The position numbers were made by a program, and so were the translations under genes. A stretch of 64,000 nucleotides of DNA from Bradyrhizobium sp. Ce-3. Lineage in GTDB: Bacteria > Pseudomonadota > Alphaproteobacteria > Rhizobiales > Xanthobacteraceae. The notes under the pieces were generated by a model. The model saw nothing but the letters and a program-made list of their open reading frames with translations. It was not told where the DNA came from and made no database searches. Below are positions 55,071 to 63,912 of the stretch, piece after piece. The stretch lies in the NCBI RefSeq assembly GCF_022835695.1, contig NZ_BQUV01000005.1:542806-606805 (forward strand), read 5' to 3'. Positions within the stretch are counted from its first letter, which is position 1. Each line of letters begins with the position of its first letter.

Positions 55071-56207
55071 GTGCCGGTATTTTATGGCGGTGACGCCGAC
55101 GATTTCCCACCGCTCTCGGATGGTTATGATGCGCTGTACGGCGGGCAGGGCAACGACACGTTGGGCAGCACCGTGCCCGGCTTCGATTATTTCGACGGCG
55201 GAACCGGCAACGACTTCCTCGATGGTCTGTTCTTTGGCGCCGCGTCCGGCGCCTTCTATGGCGGCGACGGCAACGACGAAATCCGGACTGTCGATACGCT
55301 CGGCACCAGCTATCAGTACGGCGGAAGCGGCGACGACTTCATCTACAGCGACAACATAGCTGCACCGCAAGGCGAGAACCGGTCCGACGGCGGCGTCGGT
55401 AGCGATGCGTTATGGGGTGCCAGCGGCGTCGATATCATGTTCGGGGGCGAAGGTGACGATGACGGGCGCACGATCGCCGTCGGTGCGGGCATCGGCGCGA
55501 CCACGCTGGCGTCGGGCCTCTATGGCGGGTTCGGTAACGACATTCTGTCCGGTGATGCCGGCAATGATTTGCTGTTCGGCGGCTACGACAAGGATCTGCT
55601 CTACGGAGGAACCGGCAACGACACCTTGTACGGCGATAACGACAGCGACACCCTGGTCGGAGATCAGGGCGTCGATCTGCTCGAGGGCGGCGAGGGGAAC
55701 GATTGGCTCTACATGGGCAGCGGCGATGGCGGCAACGGCTACGGCGGCGCTGGCAATGACGTCATCGTCGCGACGCGCGGTTCCTCGATCCAGAATGGCG
55801 ACGACGGTTACGATTATCTGTACGGCAACCAGGGCAACGACTACCTGTATGGCGGGTACGGCGACGACACGATGTATGGCGGGGGCGGCGTCGACGTGCT
55901 GCTCGGCGGTGCCGGCAACGACTATTTCGATGGCGGCACCGGCGTAAACTACTATTTCGGTGGTGGCGGCAACAACATTTTTGTCTCCAGCGACGCGCCG
56001 AGCGTCCAGGTGATCCAGGATTGGGACTCAGCCACGGATGTCGTGCAGCTGAACGGCTCCGGCTTCACGTCATTCGCCGATGTTCTCCAGCACGCCTATC
56101 AGAACGGTGCCTATTTTGTCATTCAGGTCGATGGCGACACGGCGGTGTGGCTGAACGTTGCAACGGCCGGTTCGCTCACGGCGGCGAATGTCGCTATTGT
56201 GAGCTGA
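55071..56207 (+). CDS. RTX-type calcium-binding repeat protein
   Basis: A 378-residue protein, GTG start with AGAGGCAAC in front. Residues about 20-310 are nonapeptide repeats of the GGxGxDxLx type ([31 protein letters not shown]), which form calcium-binding parallel beta-rolls. No signal peptide; RTX proteins leave by a type I secretion signal at the C terminus, here ending [12 protein letters not shown], a fitting hydrophobic-rich tail. No type I secretion genes are near. Possibly a surface or exported structural protein; no enzyme domain seen. Confidence 0.85.
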   Translation: MPVFYGGDADDFPPLSDGYDALYGGQGNDTLGSTVPGFDYFDGGTGNDFLDGLFFGAASGAFYGGDGNDEIRTVDTLGTSYQYGGSGDDFIYSDNIAAPQGENRSDGGVGSDALWGASGVDIMFGGEGDDDGRTIAVGAGIGATTLASGLYGGFGNDILSGDAGNDLLFGGYDKDLLYGGTGNDTLYGDNDSDTLVGDQGVDLLEGGEGNDWLYMGSGDGGNGYGGAGNDVIVATRGSSIQNGDDGYDYLYGNQGNDYLYGGYGDDTMYGGGGVDVLLGGAGNDYFDGGTGVNYYFGGGGNNIFVSSDAPSVQVIQDWDSATDVVQLNGSGFTSFADVLQHAYQNGAYFVIQVDGDTAVWLNVATAGSLTAANVAIVS

Positions 56208-56279
56208 CGGCATCCAATTGCATCCGGGAGCGAACTCAGGCCGCCAAGCCGCGTCTGCTTATGGCCGCGCCACGGCCGC

Positions 56280-56722
56280 TCAAGCCGGCAGTGCGCGGCT
56301 GGCCGTGCGATCGTGTGTGCCCGGCTCACGCACCGGAAAGATGCGATCGTAGGCGATGTTGAACACGAACGCGTAGACCAGATAGAACGCGACGATCGAG
56401 ATATCCATCATCAGCGCGGCCCACAGCGAGACGCCGAGGTACCAGGCGACGAACGGGATCAGCAGCACGATCAGGCCGGCCTCGAACAGCATCGCGTGCG
56501 CGACCCGGATCGGCATCGTCTTGGCGACACGGCCGGTGACGCGGATCAGCGCGTGGTCGAAGCCGAGATTGAACAGCAGGTTCCAGACCGTCGCCACCGT
56601 CGCCGAGACGATGCCGATGACGCCCATATGGGCCAGGCGGCCGCCGGCGTGAAGATGGCGATACCGATCAGCTCGAACAGGACTGCGTGCCTGATCCGGT
56701 CGGAGAAGGAACGCATGATCAT
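56280..56722 (-). pseudogene. PACE-family efflux protein, frameshifted
   Basis: Two frames together spell a PACE (AceI-like) transporter: MIMRSFSDRIRHAVLFELIG to TPAAAW in one frame, then HMGVIGIVSATVATVWNLLF to FNIAYDRIFPV in the other. The junction is at 56628-56635 (reverse strand TGG CC CAT ATG), where a few bases expected between Trp and His are missing. The second half has no start of its own that would give the first helices. PACE proteins export biocides such as chlorhexidine. Divergent from a LysR regulator, the usual partner. Confidence 0.75.
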
Positions 56723-56871
56723 TTTGAAACCCTTTCTAAGTTCTTGTTTTGACGCGTTTTCTTCACGCGAACCGGTAGCCGCTGCGCTCGAAAACATTCT
56801 CGTCATTGCGACCGAGTTTCTATCTGATATTGTGCCAGTACAAAGTTATATAGCATCTGAAAAAGAGATAG

Positions 56872-57762
56872 ATGTCCGTCTCCATGGACCAGCTTGAATC
56901 CTTCGTGGCGGCGGCCGAGCAGGGCTCGTTCTCAGGTGCGGCAAGGCTGTTGAAGAAAGCGCAATCGGCGGTCAGCACGCATGTCGCCAATTTGGAAACC
57001 GATCTCGGCATCGCGCTGTTCGATCGCGCCGGTCGCAACCCGGTGCTGACCGAAGCGGGTGCGCGGCTGTTGCCGGAAGCCAGGCTGATCCTCGATCGCC
57101 GCGAGCACCTGATCGGGGTTGCCAGCAGTTTCGAGGCGCATGTCGAGAAGCGCCTGGTGGTGGCAATCGACGAGCTTTATCCGGAGAGCGCGGTCGGCGA
57201 GCTGTTTGCGGAATTCGCCAAACGCTTTCCCCATGTCGAGCTGGAGCTGCTGTTTCCGATCATGGAGGACGTCAGCCGCCTCGTGCTCGACGGCAAGGCC
57301 GATGTCGGCGTGATGTGGCGGCAGGAGCAGCTGCCGCCCGAGCTCGGCTTCAAGACCATCGGCTGGGTGCCGCTGCAGCTCGTCTGCGGCAAGAACCATC
57401 CGCTGGCGCAGGGCCGGGTGGATTGGGAGGAGCTGAAGCGGCACCGCCAGATCATGGTCACGGTGCGCAACGAAGGCACGGAGCGGCACCGGTTGCGTGT
57501 CGCAGCCGAGGTGTGGTGGGTCGAGAGCCATTGGGTGATCCTGCAGATCCTCAAGCAGGGCGTCGGCTGGGCGCTGATCCCGGCCCACATCATGGCGAGC
57601 TCGCAGATTGCCGATGATCTTGCCATTCCCGAACTCGAATTCGACGAAGGCGCCCATCCCGTCGCGCTCGAAGTGGTCTGGCACAAGCAGCGGCCGGCGG
57701 GGCCGGCGGCAAAATGGCTGCGGCGCCGCTTCGCCACGCGGCCGCCGATGCTTCGCATGTGA
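56872..57762 (+). CDS. LysR-family regulator
   Basis: A 296-residue LysR protein. The N-terminal HTH is MDQLESFVAAAEQGSFSGAA, then KAQSAVSTHVANLETDLGIA; the rest is the substrate-binding-like effector domain. It is divergent from the PACE gene, as AceR is from AceI in Acinetobacter, so it probably controlled it. A Met at residue 5 (56884) is another possible start. Confidence 0.88.
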   Translation: MSVSMDQLESFVAAAEQGSFSGAARLLKKAQSAVSTHVANLETDLGIALFDRAGRNPVLTEAGARLLPEARLILDRREHLIGVASSFEAHVEKRLVVAIDELYPESAVGELFAEFAKRFPHVELELLFPIMEDVSRLVLDGKADVGVMWRQEQLPPELGFKTIGWVPLQLVCGKNHPLAQGRVDWEELKRHRQIMVTVRNEGTERHRLRVAAEVWWVESHWVILQILKQGVGWALIPAHIMASSQIADDLAIPELEFDEGAHPVALEVVWHKQRPAGPAAKWLRRRFATRPPMLRM

Positions 57763-57787
57763 CCGGATAGGCGCGCCGCCGCTCATC

Positions 57788-57828
57788 GCATGGTGAGCTG
57801 ACAGCACGGCCGTGATGTGCTGCCATGC
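57788..57828. promoter_or_regulatory. Nested inverted repeats before the second SDR gene
   Basis: CAGCAC (57802-57807) and GTGCTG (57817-57822), with GCATGG/CCATGC as outer arms (57788-57793 and 57823-57828). A candidate operator between LysR stop and SDR start. Confidence 0.4.
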
Positions 57829-57858
57829 GTGCCGCAGTGACCTGACGGGGTGGAGACG

Positions 57859-58587
57859 ATGGCGAAGCAACTGGAAGGCAAGGTGGCAGCCGTCACCGGG
57901 GCGGCGTCGGGCATTGGACTGGCGAGCAGCGAGGCGATGCTTTCGGCCGGCGCGCGCGTGGTGATGGTCGACCGTGACGCGGCTGCGCTGCAAGCGCTCG
58001 TCGCCAAGCACGGCGATGCCGTGATCCCGCTGGTCATCGACCTGCTCGACCCGAAGGCGTGCGCGAGCCTGCTGCCGCTCGTGCTCGAGCAGGCCGGCCA
58101 GCTCGACATCCTGCACGCCAATGCCGGGATCTATGTCGGCGGCGACCTCGTCGATGCGGATAGCGGCGCGATCGACCGGATGCTGAACCTCAACGTCAAT
58201 GTCGTGATGAAGAACGTGCACGACGTGCTGCCGCACATGATCGCGCGGGCGACCGGCGACATCATCGTCACCAGCTCGCTCGCGGCGCATTTCCCGACGC
58301 CGTGGGAGCCGGTCTATGCGTCGTCGAAATGGGCGATCAACTGCTTCGTGCAGACGGTGCGGCGCCAGGTATTCAAGCACGGCATCCGCGTCGGCTCGAT
58401 CTCGCCGGGGCCCGTGATCAGCGCGCTGCTTGCCGACTGGCCGGCGGAGAAGCTCGCGGAGGCCAAGGCGGCGGGCAGCCTGCTGGAAGCCGGCGAAGTG
58501 GCCGAGGTCGTGATGTTCATGCTGACCCGGCCGCGCGGCATGACCATCCGCGACGTCGTGATGCTGCCGACGAATTTCGATCTGTAG
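57859..58587 (+). CDS. Short-chain dehydrogenase (ribitol dehydrogenase-like)
   Basis: A 242-residue SDR from the ATG at 57859 (GGTGGAGACG in front; GTG at 57850 also possible). TGAASGIG (cofactor loop), HANAGIY, the catalytic Ser in IIVTSSLA and YASSKWA (Tyr and Lys) are present. It ends near LPTNFDL rather than in the usual Gly-rich tail. Substrate unknown; polyol dehydrogenases look similar. It follows the LysR gene on the same strand. Confidence 0.88.
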   Translation: MAKQLEGKVAAVTGAASGIGLASSEAMLSAGARVVMVDRDAAALQALVAKHGDAVIPLVIDLLDPKACASLLPLVLEQAGQLDILHANAGIYVGGDLVDADSGAIDRMLNLNVNVVMKNVHDVLPHMIARATGDIIVTSSLAAHFPTPWEPVYASSKWAINCFVQTVRRQVFKHGIRVGSISPGPVISALLADWPAEKLAEAKAAGSLLEAGEVAEVVMFMLTRPRGMTIRDVVMLPTNFDL

Positions 58588-58605
58588 GTTCTGTCGATCC
58601 GTTCT

Positions 58606-58690
58606 CGTCATTGCGAGGAGCGACAGCGACGAAGCAATCCATGCCTCCGCTTGTCGCGCGATGGACTGCTTCACTTCGCTCGCAATGACG
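58606..58690. repeat. Palindromic repeat, same family as 746-801
   Basis: CGTCATTGCGAGGAGCGACA, GCAATCCAT on the left and ATGGACTGCTTCACTTCGCT with GCAATGACG on the right, inverted. Sits between the convergent SDR and TetR genes. Confidence 0.8.
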
Positions 58691-58733
58691 TGACGAATCC
58701 TTAGCGTAGCAGGATGCCGAGAGAGAGGCCGGA

Positions 58734-59384
58734 CTACACTGTCTCGAGTTCGCTTGCGCGCTTCGGCTTCTTCGCCTTGGCCGGCGCGAACAGATTGCTC
58801 GCGGCGAGCCCTGCGGTGTCGGCGACGCCGGGGTCACAGGACACCATGGCAGCGACGATGGCGCCGTCGATCAGCAGCGCGAGCTGGTGCGCGAGCACGG
58901 CCGGCTCAGTCGCGCCCATTTCACTTGCAAGCTTCTCGATATGCGCCAGCACCACCTTCTTGTGCTTCAGCGCAATGTTGCGGAACTGCTTGGCGTCCTT
59001 GTCGTGCTCGGCGACCGCGTTGATGAAGGGGCAGCCGTAGAAGCGCTCCTCGGCGAACCAGGTCTTCAGGGCAGGGAAGATCCGCGCCAGCTTGGTCTGC
59101 GGATCGCCGCCGCCGGCTTCGATCGCCCCGATGAACCATTCGCGCCACTGCTTGCCTTCGCTCTCCAGCACCGCATGCACGAGGTTGGTCTTCGAGCCGA
59201 ACAGCTTGTAGAGCGTGGTCTTCGCGGTGCCGGCCTCGTCGATGATCGCATCGATCCCGGTGGCGTTGATGCCGTTCTTGCAGAACAGATGCGTCGCCGC
59301 ATTGAGCAGGCGCCCGCGCGCCGATTCATCGTCGCCGGCGGTGAACGCCGCGGCAGGTTTTTTCTTCGCAAGCGATTTGGCCAT
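58734..59384 (-). CDS. TetR-family regulator
   Basis: A 216-residue regulator from the ATG at 59384 (MAKSLAKKKPAAAFTAGDDE). The N-terminal HTH is RLLNAATHLFCKNGINATGI, then DAIIDEAGTAKTTLYKLFGS; the C-terminal part is the ligand-binding domain with a conserved FYGCPFINAVAEH. Divergent from the osmC-led operon, which has a TetR-type palindrome in its promoter. Confidence 0.88.
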   Translation of the reverse strand: MAKSLAKKKPAAAFTAGDDESARGRLLNAATHLFCKNGINATGIDAIIDEAGTAKTTLYKLFGSKTNLVHAVLESEGKQWREWFIGAIEAGGGDPQTKLARIFPALKTWFAEERFYGCPFINAVAEHDKDAKQFRNIALKHKKVVLAHIEKLASEMGATEPAVLAHQLALLIDGAIVAAMVSCDPGVADTAGLAASNLFAPAKAKKPKRASELETV

Positions 59385-59602
59385 GCGCGGCAGTAAATCG
59401 GAGCGCGGCAGAATCATCAAGCCGCATCTTCACGGGGGCGGGCATGTGCGCCGTCCTGCGCTCAAAATAGTCGCTGCGGCGCGGCAGATGCACCGCGTTT
59501 GAGCAGCCGCGCGCTGATCAATCCGCAGGCAAGCACAGCTAAGCGTCTGCCGGATTTCGCCTTTTATTTTTGGGTCGGACTGGCACGCTTCGTGCAGGAA
59601 AC

Positions 59603-59616
59603 AGACCGTTCGGTAT
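59603..59616. promoter_or_regulatory. Candidate TetR operator
   Basis: AGACCGTTCGGTAT: the arms GACCG and CGGTA(T) around TT are the AGACCG-N2-CGGTCT type used by many AcrR/NemR-like TetR regulators. It is 36 bp before the osmC-like start. Confidence 0.6.
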
Positions 59617-59651
59617 CCTGACCAAATCCATCGCTCCCAGGGAGAAAACTG

Positions 59652-60194
59652 ATGACCGCTGTCGCCCAGAAAACCGCACTGACCGGCTGCCTCGCGCCGA
59701 TCGACAGAGGCGGGCTCGAGCAGCTGATTGCCAACGGCAAGGCCAACCCGAAGGTGATCAAGACCTTGAAGTGCAAGACGGTGGCCGAAGGCAAGTTCCG
59801 CCACGCCAACTACATCCGCAACCTCGCGCCCTACATCGTCGACGAGCCGCCGGGCCTGCTCGGTGACGACACCGCGCCCAATCCCTCCGAGGCTTCGCTC
59901 GCCGCGCTCGGCTCCTGCCTCGCGGTCGGCCTGCACGCCAACGCAGTGCATCGCGGCTGGACCGTCAACAAGCTCGAGCTGGAGCTGGAGGGCGATCTCA
60001 ACATCACCGCGGTGTGGGGCACCGGCGACGTCAGCGAGAAGCCGGTCGGCTTCACCGACGTCCGCGTCAAGGTCGACATGGAATGCGAGGGTGTCCCGCA
60101 AGGCGAGATCGATGCGCTGGTGGCGCATGTGAAGAAGTGGTCGCCGGTCGCCAACACCTTCACCCGTCCCGTCAATCTCGAGGTCAGCGCGTAA
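59652..60194 (+). CDS. OsmC-family protein
   Basis: A 180-residue OsmC/Ohr-fold protein. GGGAG precedes the ATG. The conserved Cys of the second motif is in AALGSCLAVGLHANAVHRGW; the first candidate Cys is in TLKCKTVAEG. It probably reduces organic or sulfur-containing peroxides, or uses the Cys for sulfane-sulfur chemistry in this context. First gene of the TetR-controlled set, 36 bp before the acyl-CoA dehydrogenase-like gene. Confidence 0.88.
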   Translation: MTAVAQKTALTGCLAPIDRGGLEQLIANGKANPKVIKTLKCKTVAEGKFRHANYIRNLAPYIVDEPPGLLGDDTAPNPSEASLAALGSCLAVGLHANAVHRGWTVNKLELELEGDLNITAVWGTGDVSEKPVGFTDVRVKVDMECEGVPQGEIDALVAHVKKWSPVANTFTRPVNLEVSA

Positions 60195-60230
60195 ACGCCC
60201 GACCGGCAATTCAAGGTGCGGAGATCATCC

Positions 60231-61358
60231 ATGGGTTCACTGGCTTTATCGCGGGTCGCAGCTCAAGATCCCGCACCGACCATTGCGGACGAGGTTGCCC
60301 GTCTCGCCCGTCAGGAGCTGGCGCCGATCGCAGCCGCGGTCGATGCCGGCTCGGTCTATCCCGGCGAATTCCTGCGCCGGCTCGGCAAGGTCGGCGCCTG
60401 GAGCAGCCACGTGCCGCAGGAGGGGCCTGCCGACCTGCGCTGGGCGATCCAGTCGATGGCTGCGCTCGGCGAGGTCTGCGGCGCCACCGCCTTCATGGCG
60501 TGGTGCCAGAACACGCTGGTCTGGTACGTCGCCAATTCGACCAACATGAAGCTCGCCGCGCGCTTCGGCAATTGCTTCTCCAGCGGGCGCGCGCTCGGCG
60601 GCACCGGGCTGTCCAACCCGATGAAGAGCTTCTTCGGCATCGAGCGGCTGAAGCTGAAGGGCCGCAAGGTCGAGGGCGGCTACATCGTCCGTGGCGCGCT
60701 GCCCTGGGTGTCGAACCTCGGGCCCGACCATTACTTCGGCACGATCTTCGAGCGCGAGGACGAGGGCGCCAAGGGCGAGCCGGGCGGAACGGTGATGTTC
60801 CTTGCCGATTGCTCCGATCCCGCGATCACGCTGACGCCCTGCAAGCCGTTCCTGGCGATGGACGGCACCGGCACCTACGGCGTGCAGTTTCGCGACGTGT
60901 TCGTGCCGGACGAACTGATCCTGGCCGAACCGGCCGCGCCGTTCGTCACGAGGATCCGCGCCGGCTTCATCCTGCTGCAGGCCGGCATGGGCCTCGGGCT
61001 GATGAAGGACTGCATCAACATCATGGACGAGGTCCATGCGCCGCTCGGTCACGTCAACCGCTATTTGCCGCAGCAGCCGCTGCAATTCCGCGAGCTCTAT
61101 GCCGAGTTCGAGAAGGAGGCGATGGCGCTGGCGAGCGACCCCTACAATACCGATGACAGCTACTGGCGCCGCGTCGTCGCGCTGCGCCTGCGGATCGGCG
61201 ATGCCAGCGTCGCGTTCGCCCATGGTGCGATGCTCCATTGCGGCGCGCGCGGCTATCTGATGAGCCACCGCGCCCAGCGCAGGCTGCGCGAGGCCTATTT
61301 CGTCGCCATCGTCACGCCCGCCACCAAGCAGCTGCGCAAGATGCTGGCGGACGCATGA
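60231..61358 (+). CDS. Acyl-CoA dehydrogenase-like flavoprotein
   Basis: A 375-residue protein of the acyl-CoA dehydrogenase fold (MGSLALSRVAAQDPAPTIAD, LGEVCGATAFMAWCQNTLVW, RALGGTGLSNPMKS). The conserved Glu base of true dehydrogenases is not obvious in the expected place, so it may instead act as a flavin monooxygenase of the DszC/SfnC type, which fits sulfur genes nearby. That is inference. GGAG lies about 10 bases before the ATG at 60231; 50 bp before the rhodanese gene. Confidence 0.75.
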   Translation: MGSLALSRVAAQDPAPTIADEVARLARQELAPIAAAVDAGSVYPGEFLRRLGKVGAWSSHVPQEGPADLRWAIQSMAALGEVCGATAFMAWCQNTLVWYVANSTNMKLAARFGNCFSSGRALGGTGLSNPMKSFFGIERLKLKGRKVEGGYIVRGALPWVSNLGPDHYFGTIFEREDEGAKGEPGGTVMFLADCSDPAITLTPCKPFLAMDGTGTYGVQFRDVFVPDELILAEPAAPFVTRIRAGFILLQAGMGLGLMKDCINIMDEVHAPLGHVNRYLPQQPLQFRELYAEFEKEAMALASDPYNTDDSYWRRVVALRLRIGDASVAFAHGAMLHCGARGYLMSHRAQRRLREAYFVAIVTPATKQLRKMLADA

Positions 61359-61408
61359 GAAGAGTTCGGGACCACCAAGACTAGCAACCACAAACAGGAG
61401 AGGCTGCC

Positions 61409-62287
61409 ATGACGGACGTTCTGATCACCGCCGGCGAACTTGCCGAGCTCGTCAAGAAAGAACCGTGTGTCATCATCGACACGCGGAATCCGGATGCCTA
61501 TGCGGCCGGCCATCTGCTCGGTGCCGTCAATGTGCATGACATCTTCACGTTCCTGGCGACCTCGACGCCGGAGGGCATCCACGAGCTCAAGACCAAGTTC
61601 GCCGATGCGTTCGGCGCCGCTGGCCTCTCCGGCAAGGAGACCGCCGTGATCTACGAGCAGTCGATGAATTCCGGCTTCGGCCAGTCCTGCCGCGGCTACT
61701 ACCTGCTGACGATGCTCGGCTACCCCAAGATCAAGGTGCTGCATGGCGGCTTCGATGCCTGGAAGGCGGCCGACCTTCCCGTGACCACCGACGTTGCGGT
61801 GCCGCCGAAGGCCTCCTTTGCGATCGTGCCGGAGGCCGGTGACATCATGATCGACGCCAAGGCGATGCTGGGGGCGGTCGGCAAGCCCGGCGTTGCGATC
61901 CTCGACGTGCGCGACGTCGACGAATGGATCGGCGAAAGCTCCTCGCCCTACGGCAAGGATTTCTGCCCGCGCAAGGGCCGCATCCCCGGCGCGGTGTGGC
62001 TGGAATGGTACCGGATGATGAAGCCGACCGCCGAAGGCCCGCGCTTCAAGTCGAAGGACGAGATCCTGGCGGAATGCGCCACCGTCGGCATCTCGCAGAC
62101 CACGCCGGTCTATCTCTACTGCTTCAAGGGGGCGCGCGCCTCGAACACCTTCCTGGCGCTGAAGAACGCCGGCGTGAAGGACGTGCGGATGTACTTCGGC
62201 TCCTGGAACGAGTGGTCACGCGACCCCGCGCTGCCGATCGACGAGGGCTTGCCGACGGCTGCCGTCGTCACCGGCAAGGCGGCATAG
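61409..62287 (+). CDS. Two-domain rhodanese/sulfurtransferase
   Basis: A 292-residue sulfurtransferase with two rhodanese domains (about 1-130 and 140-285). The second has the active-site loop with Cys in VYLYCFKGARASNTFLAL; WLEWYRMMKPT and GSWNEWSRDPALPID are typical of SseA-like enzymes. The first domain (MNSGFGQSCRGYYLLTMLGY) is the inactive type. It moves sulfane sulfur to a thiophilic acceptor, in the cytoplasm. 106 bp before the binding-protein gene. Confidence 0.88.
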   Translation: MTDVLITAGELAELVKKEPCVIIDTRNPDAYAAGHLLGAVNVHDIFTFLATSTPEGIHELKTKFADAFGAAGLSGKETAVIYEQSMNSGFGQSCRGYYLLTMLGYPKIKVLHGGFDAWKAADLPVTTDVAVPPKASFAIVPEAGDIMIDAKAMLGAVGKPGVAILDVRDVDEWIGESSSPYGKDFCPRKGRIPGAVWLEWYRMMKPTAEGPRFKSKDEILAECATVGISQTTPVYLYCFKGARASNTFLALKNAGVKDVRMYFGSWNEWSRDPALPIDEGLPTAAVVTGKAA

Positions 62288-62393
62288 AACCTGCATGTTT
62301 GTCGGCATCCGGCGGCGCAAAACGCGGCCGGATGCCGATCAATGAACCGGATCGCGGGGCTCTCTGTGGTTCGGTGCGACAATGGGGCGCAGC

Positions 62394-63785
62394 ATGTCCA
62401 TCTTTAACGATCCCTTCGACGCCGATCGCGCGCTGACGCGGCCGGGTTGCGCCTGCGGCCAGCATCGCTCGACGGCCGAGCACGAACATGCCGCCCATAC
62501 GCTGCGCTGCGAACCGGTGGCCGGCGTGAGCGAGGAGACGCGCTACGAAGGCATCGTCGCGTCGGCGGTGATGCGGGCGGTGTTTCCGCAAGACAATGCG
62601 CGCCGCGCCTTCCTGAAATCGGTCGGCGCTGCGACCGCGCTCGCCGCGCTGTCGGAGTTCTTCCCGCTGAAGACGGCGACCGAGGCGTTCGCCGATGCCG
62701 GAGCGCCGGAGAAGAAGGACCTCAAGGTCGGCTTCATCCCGATCACCTGCGCCACCCCGATCATCATGGCGGCGCCGCTCGGCTTCTATGCCAAGCAGGG
62801 CCTCAACGTCGAGGTGGTGAAGACCGCCGGCTGGGCTGTGATCCGCGACAAGACCATCAACAAGGAATACGACGCCGCCCACATGCTGGCGCCGATGCCG
62901 ATCGCGATCTCGCTCGGCCTTGGTGCCAACGCGATACCCTTCACCGTGCCCGCGATCGAGAACATCAACGGGCAGGGCATCACGCTTGCGATGAAGCACA
63001 AGGACAAGCGCGATCCGAAGGACTGGAAGGGCATGAAGTTCGCCATTCCGTTCGATTACTCCATGCACAATTATCTGCTGCGCTACTATCTCGCCGAGCA
63101 CGGGCTCGATCCGGACACCGATGTGCAGCTCCGCTCGGTGCCGCCGCCGGAGATGGTCGCCAACCTGCGCGCCGACAACATCGACGGTTTCCTCGCGCCC
63201 GACAATATCTGCCAGCGCGCGATCTATGACGGGGTCGGCTTCCTGCACATCCTCTCCAAGGAGATCTGGGACGGCCATCCCTGCTGCAGCTTTGCCGCCA
63301 GCCGGGAGTTCATCACGACGGCGCCGAATTCCTTCGCGGCGCTGACCCGCGCCATCGTCGATGCCACCGGCTACGCATCGAAGGCCGAGAACCGCAAGCA
63401 GATCGCAGAGGCGATCGCGCCGGCCAACTACATCAACGCGCCGGTGACGGTGCTGGAGCAGGTGTTGACCGGCACCTATGCCGATGGCCTCGGCGGCGTG
63501 AAGACCGATCCGAAGCGCGTCGACTTCGATCCGTTCCCCTGGCAGTCCTTTGCGGTGTGGATGCTGACGCAGATGAAACGCTGGGGCCAGATCAAGGGCG
63601 ACGTCGACTACAAGGCGGTCGCCGAGCAGGTCTATCTGGCGACCGACACGAGGAAGGTGATGGCCGAGATGGGGCTTTCGCCGCCGGCGACGTCATACAA
63701 GTCGTTCTCGGTGATGGGCAAGACGTTCGATCCGGCCAAGCCCGACGATTATCTGGCGAGCTTCAAGATCAGGAAGTCGTCGTGA
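62394..63785 (+). CDS. NrtA/CmpA-type ABC binding protein, orphan
   Basis: A 463-residue periplasmic binding protein from the ATG at 62394 (an ATG four codons upstream is possible). It has a long lead with Cys19, Cys21, His24, His30, His32, His35 and Cys39, then a twin-arginine signal (NARRAFLKSVGAATALAA, Arg70-Arg71). The mature part (LKVGFIPITCATPIIMAAPL, GFYAKQGLNVEVVKTAGWA) is the NMT1/NrtA fold for nitrate, bicarbonate, sulfonates or similar. No permease or ATPase follows in the window. In this setting a sulfur compound is a reasonable guess. Confidence 0.85.
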   Translation: MSIFNDPFDADRALTRPGCACGQHRSTAEHEHAAHTLRCEPVAGVSEETRYEGIVASAVMRAVFPQDNARRAFLKSVGAATALAALSEFFPLKTATEAFADAGAPEKKDLKVGFIPITCATPIIMAAPLGFYAKQGLNVEVVKTAGWAVIRDKTINKEYDAAHMLAPMPIAISLGLGANAIPFTVPAIENINGQGITLAMKHKDKRDPKDWKGMKFAIPFDYSMHNYLLRYYLAEHGLDPDTDVQLRSVPPPEMVANLRADNIDGFLAPDNICQRAIYDGVGFLHILSKEIWDGHPCCSFAASREFITTAPNSFAALTRAIVDATGYASKAENRKQIAEAIAPANYINAPVTVLEQVLTGTYADGLGGVKTDPKRVDFDPFPWQSFAVWMLTQMKRWGQIKGDVDYKAVAEQVYLATDTRKVMAEMGLSPPATSYKSFSVMGKTFDPAKPDDYLASFKIRKSS

Positions 63786-63806
63786 GGGGCCAGGCTTTCT
63801 CCACGG

Positions 63807-63912
63807 CGTCGTCCCGGCGAAGGCCGGGACCCATAACCACGACCGCTAGCGATTGTGCACGGCGTCTCCCCGCGTGCCCCATCGAGAGGCCGCGGCGTAT
63901 GGGTCCCTGTGT
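63807..63912. repeat. Palindromic repeat at the right end
   Basis: CGTCGTCCCGGCGAAGGCCG, GGACCCATAACCACGACCG on the left and TATGGGTCCCTGTG on the right, inverted. Same family as 44308-44430. From here to 64000 I see no gene start. Confidence 0.75.
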
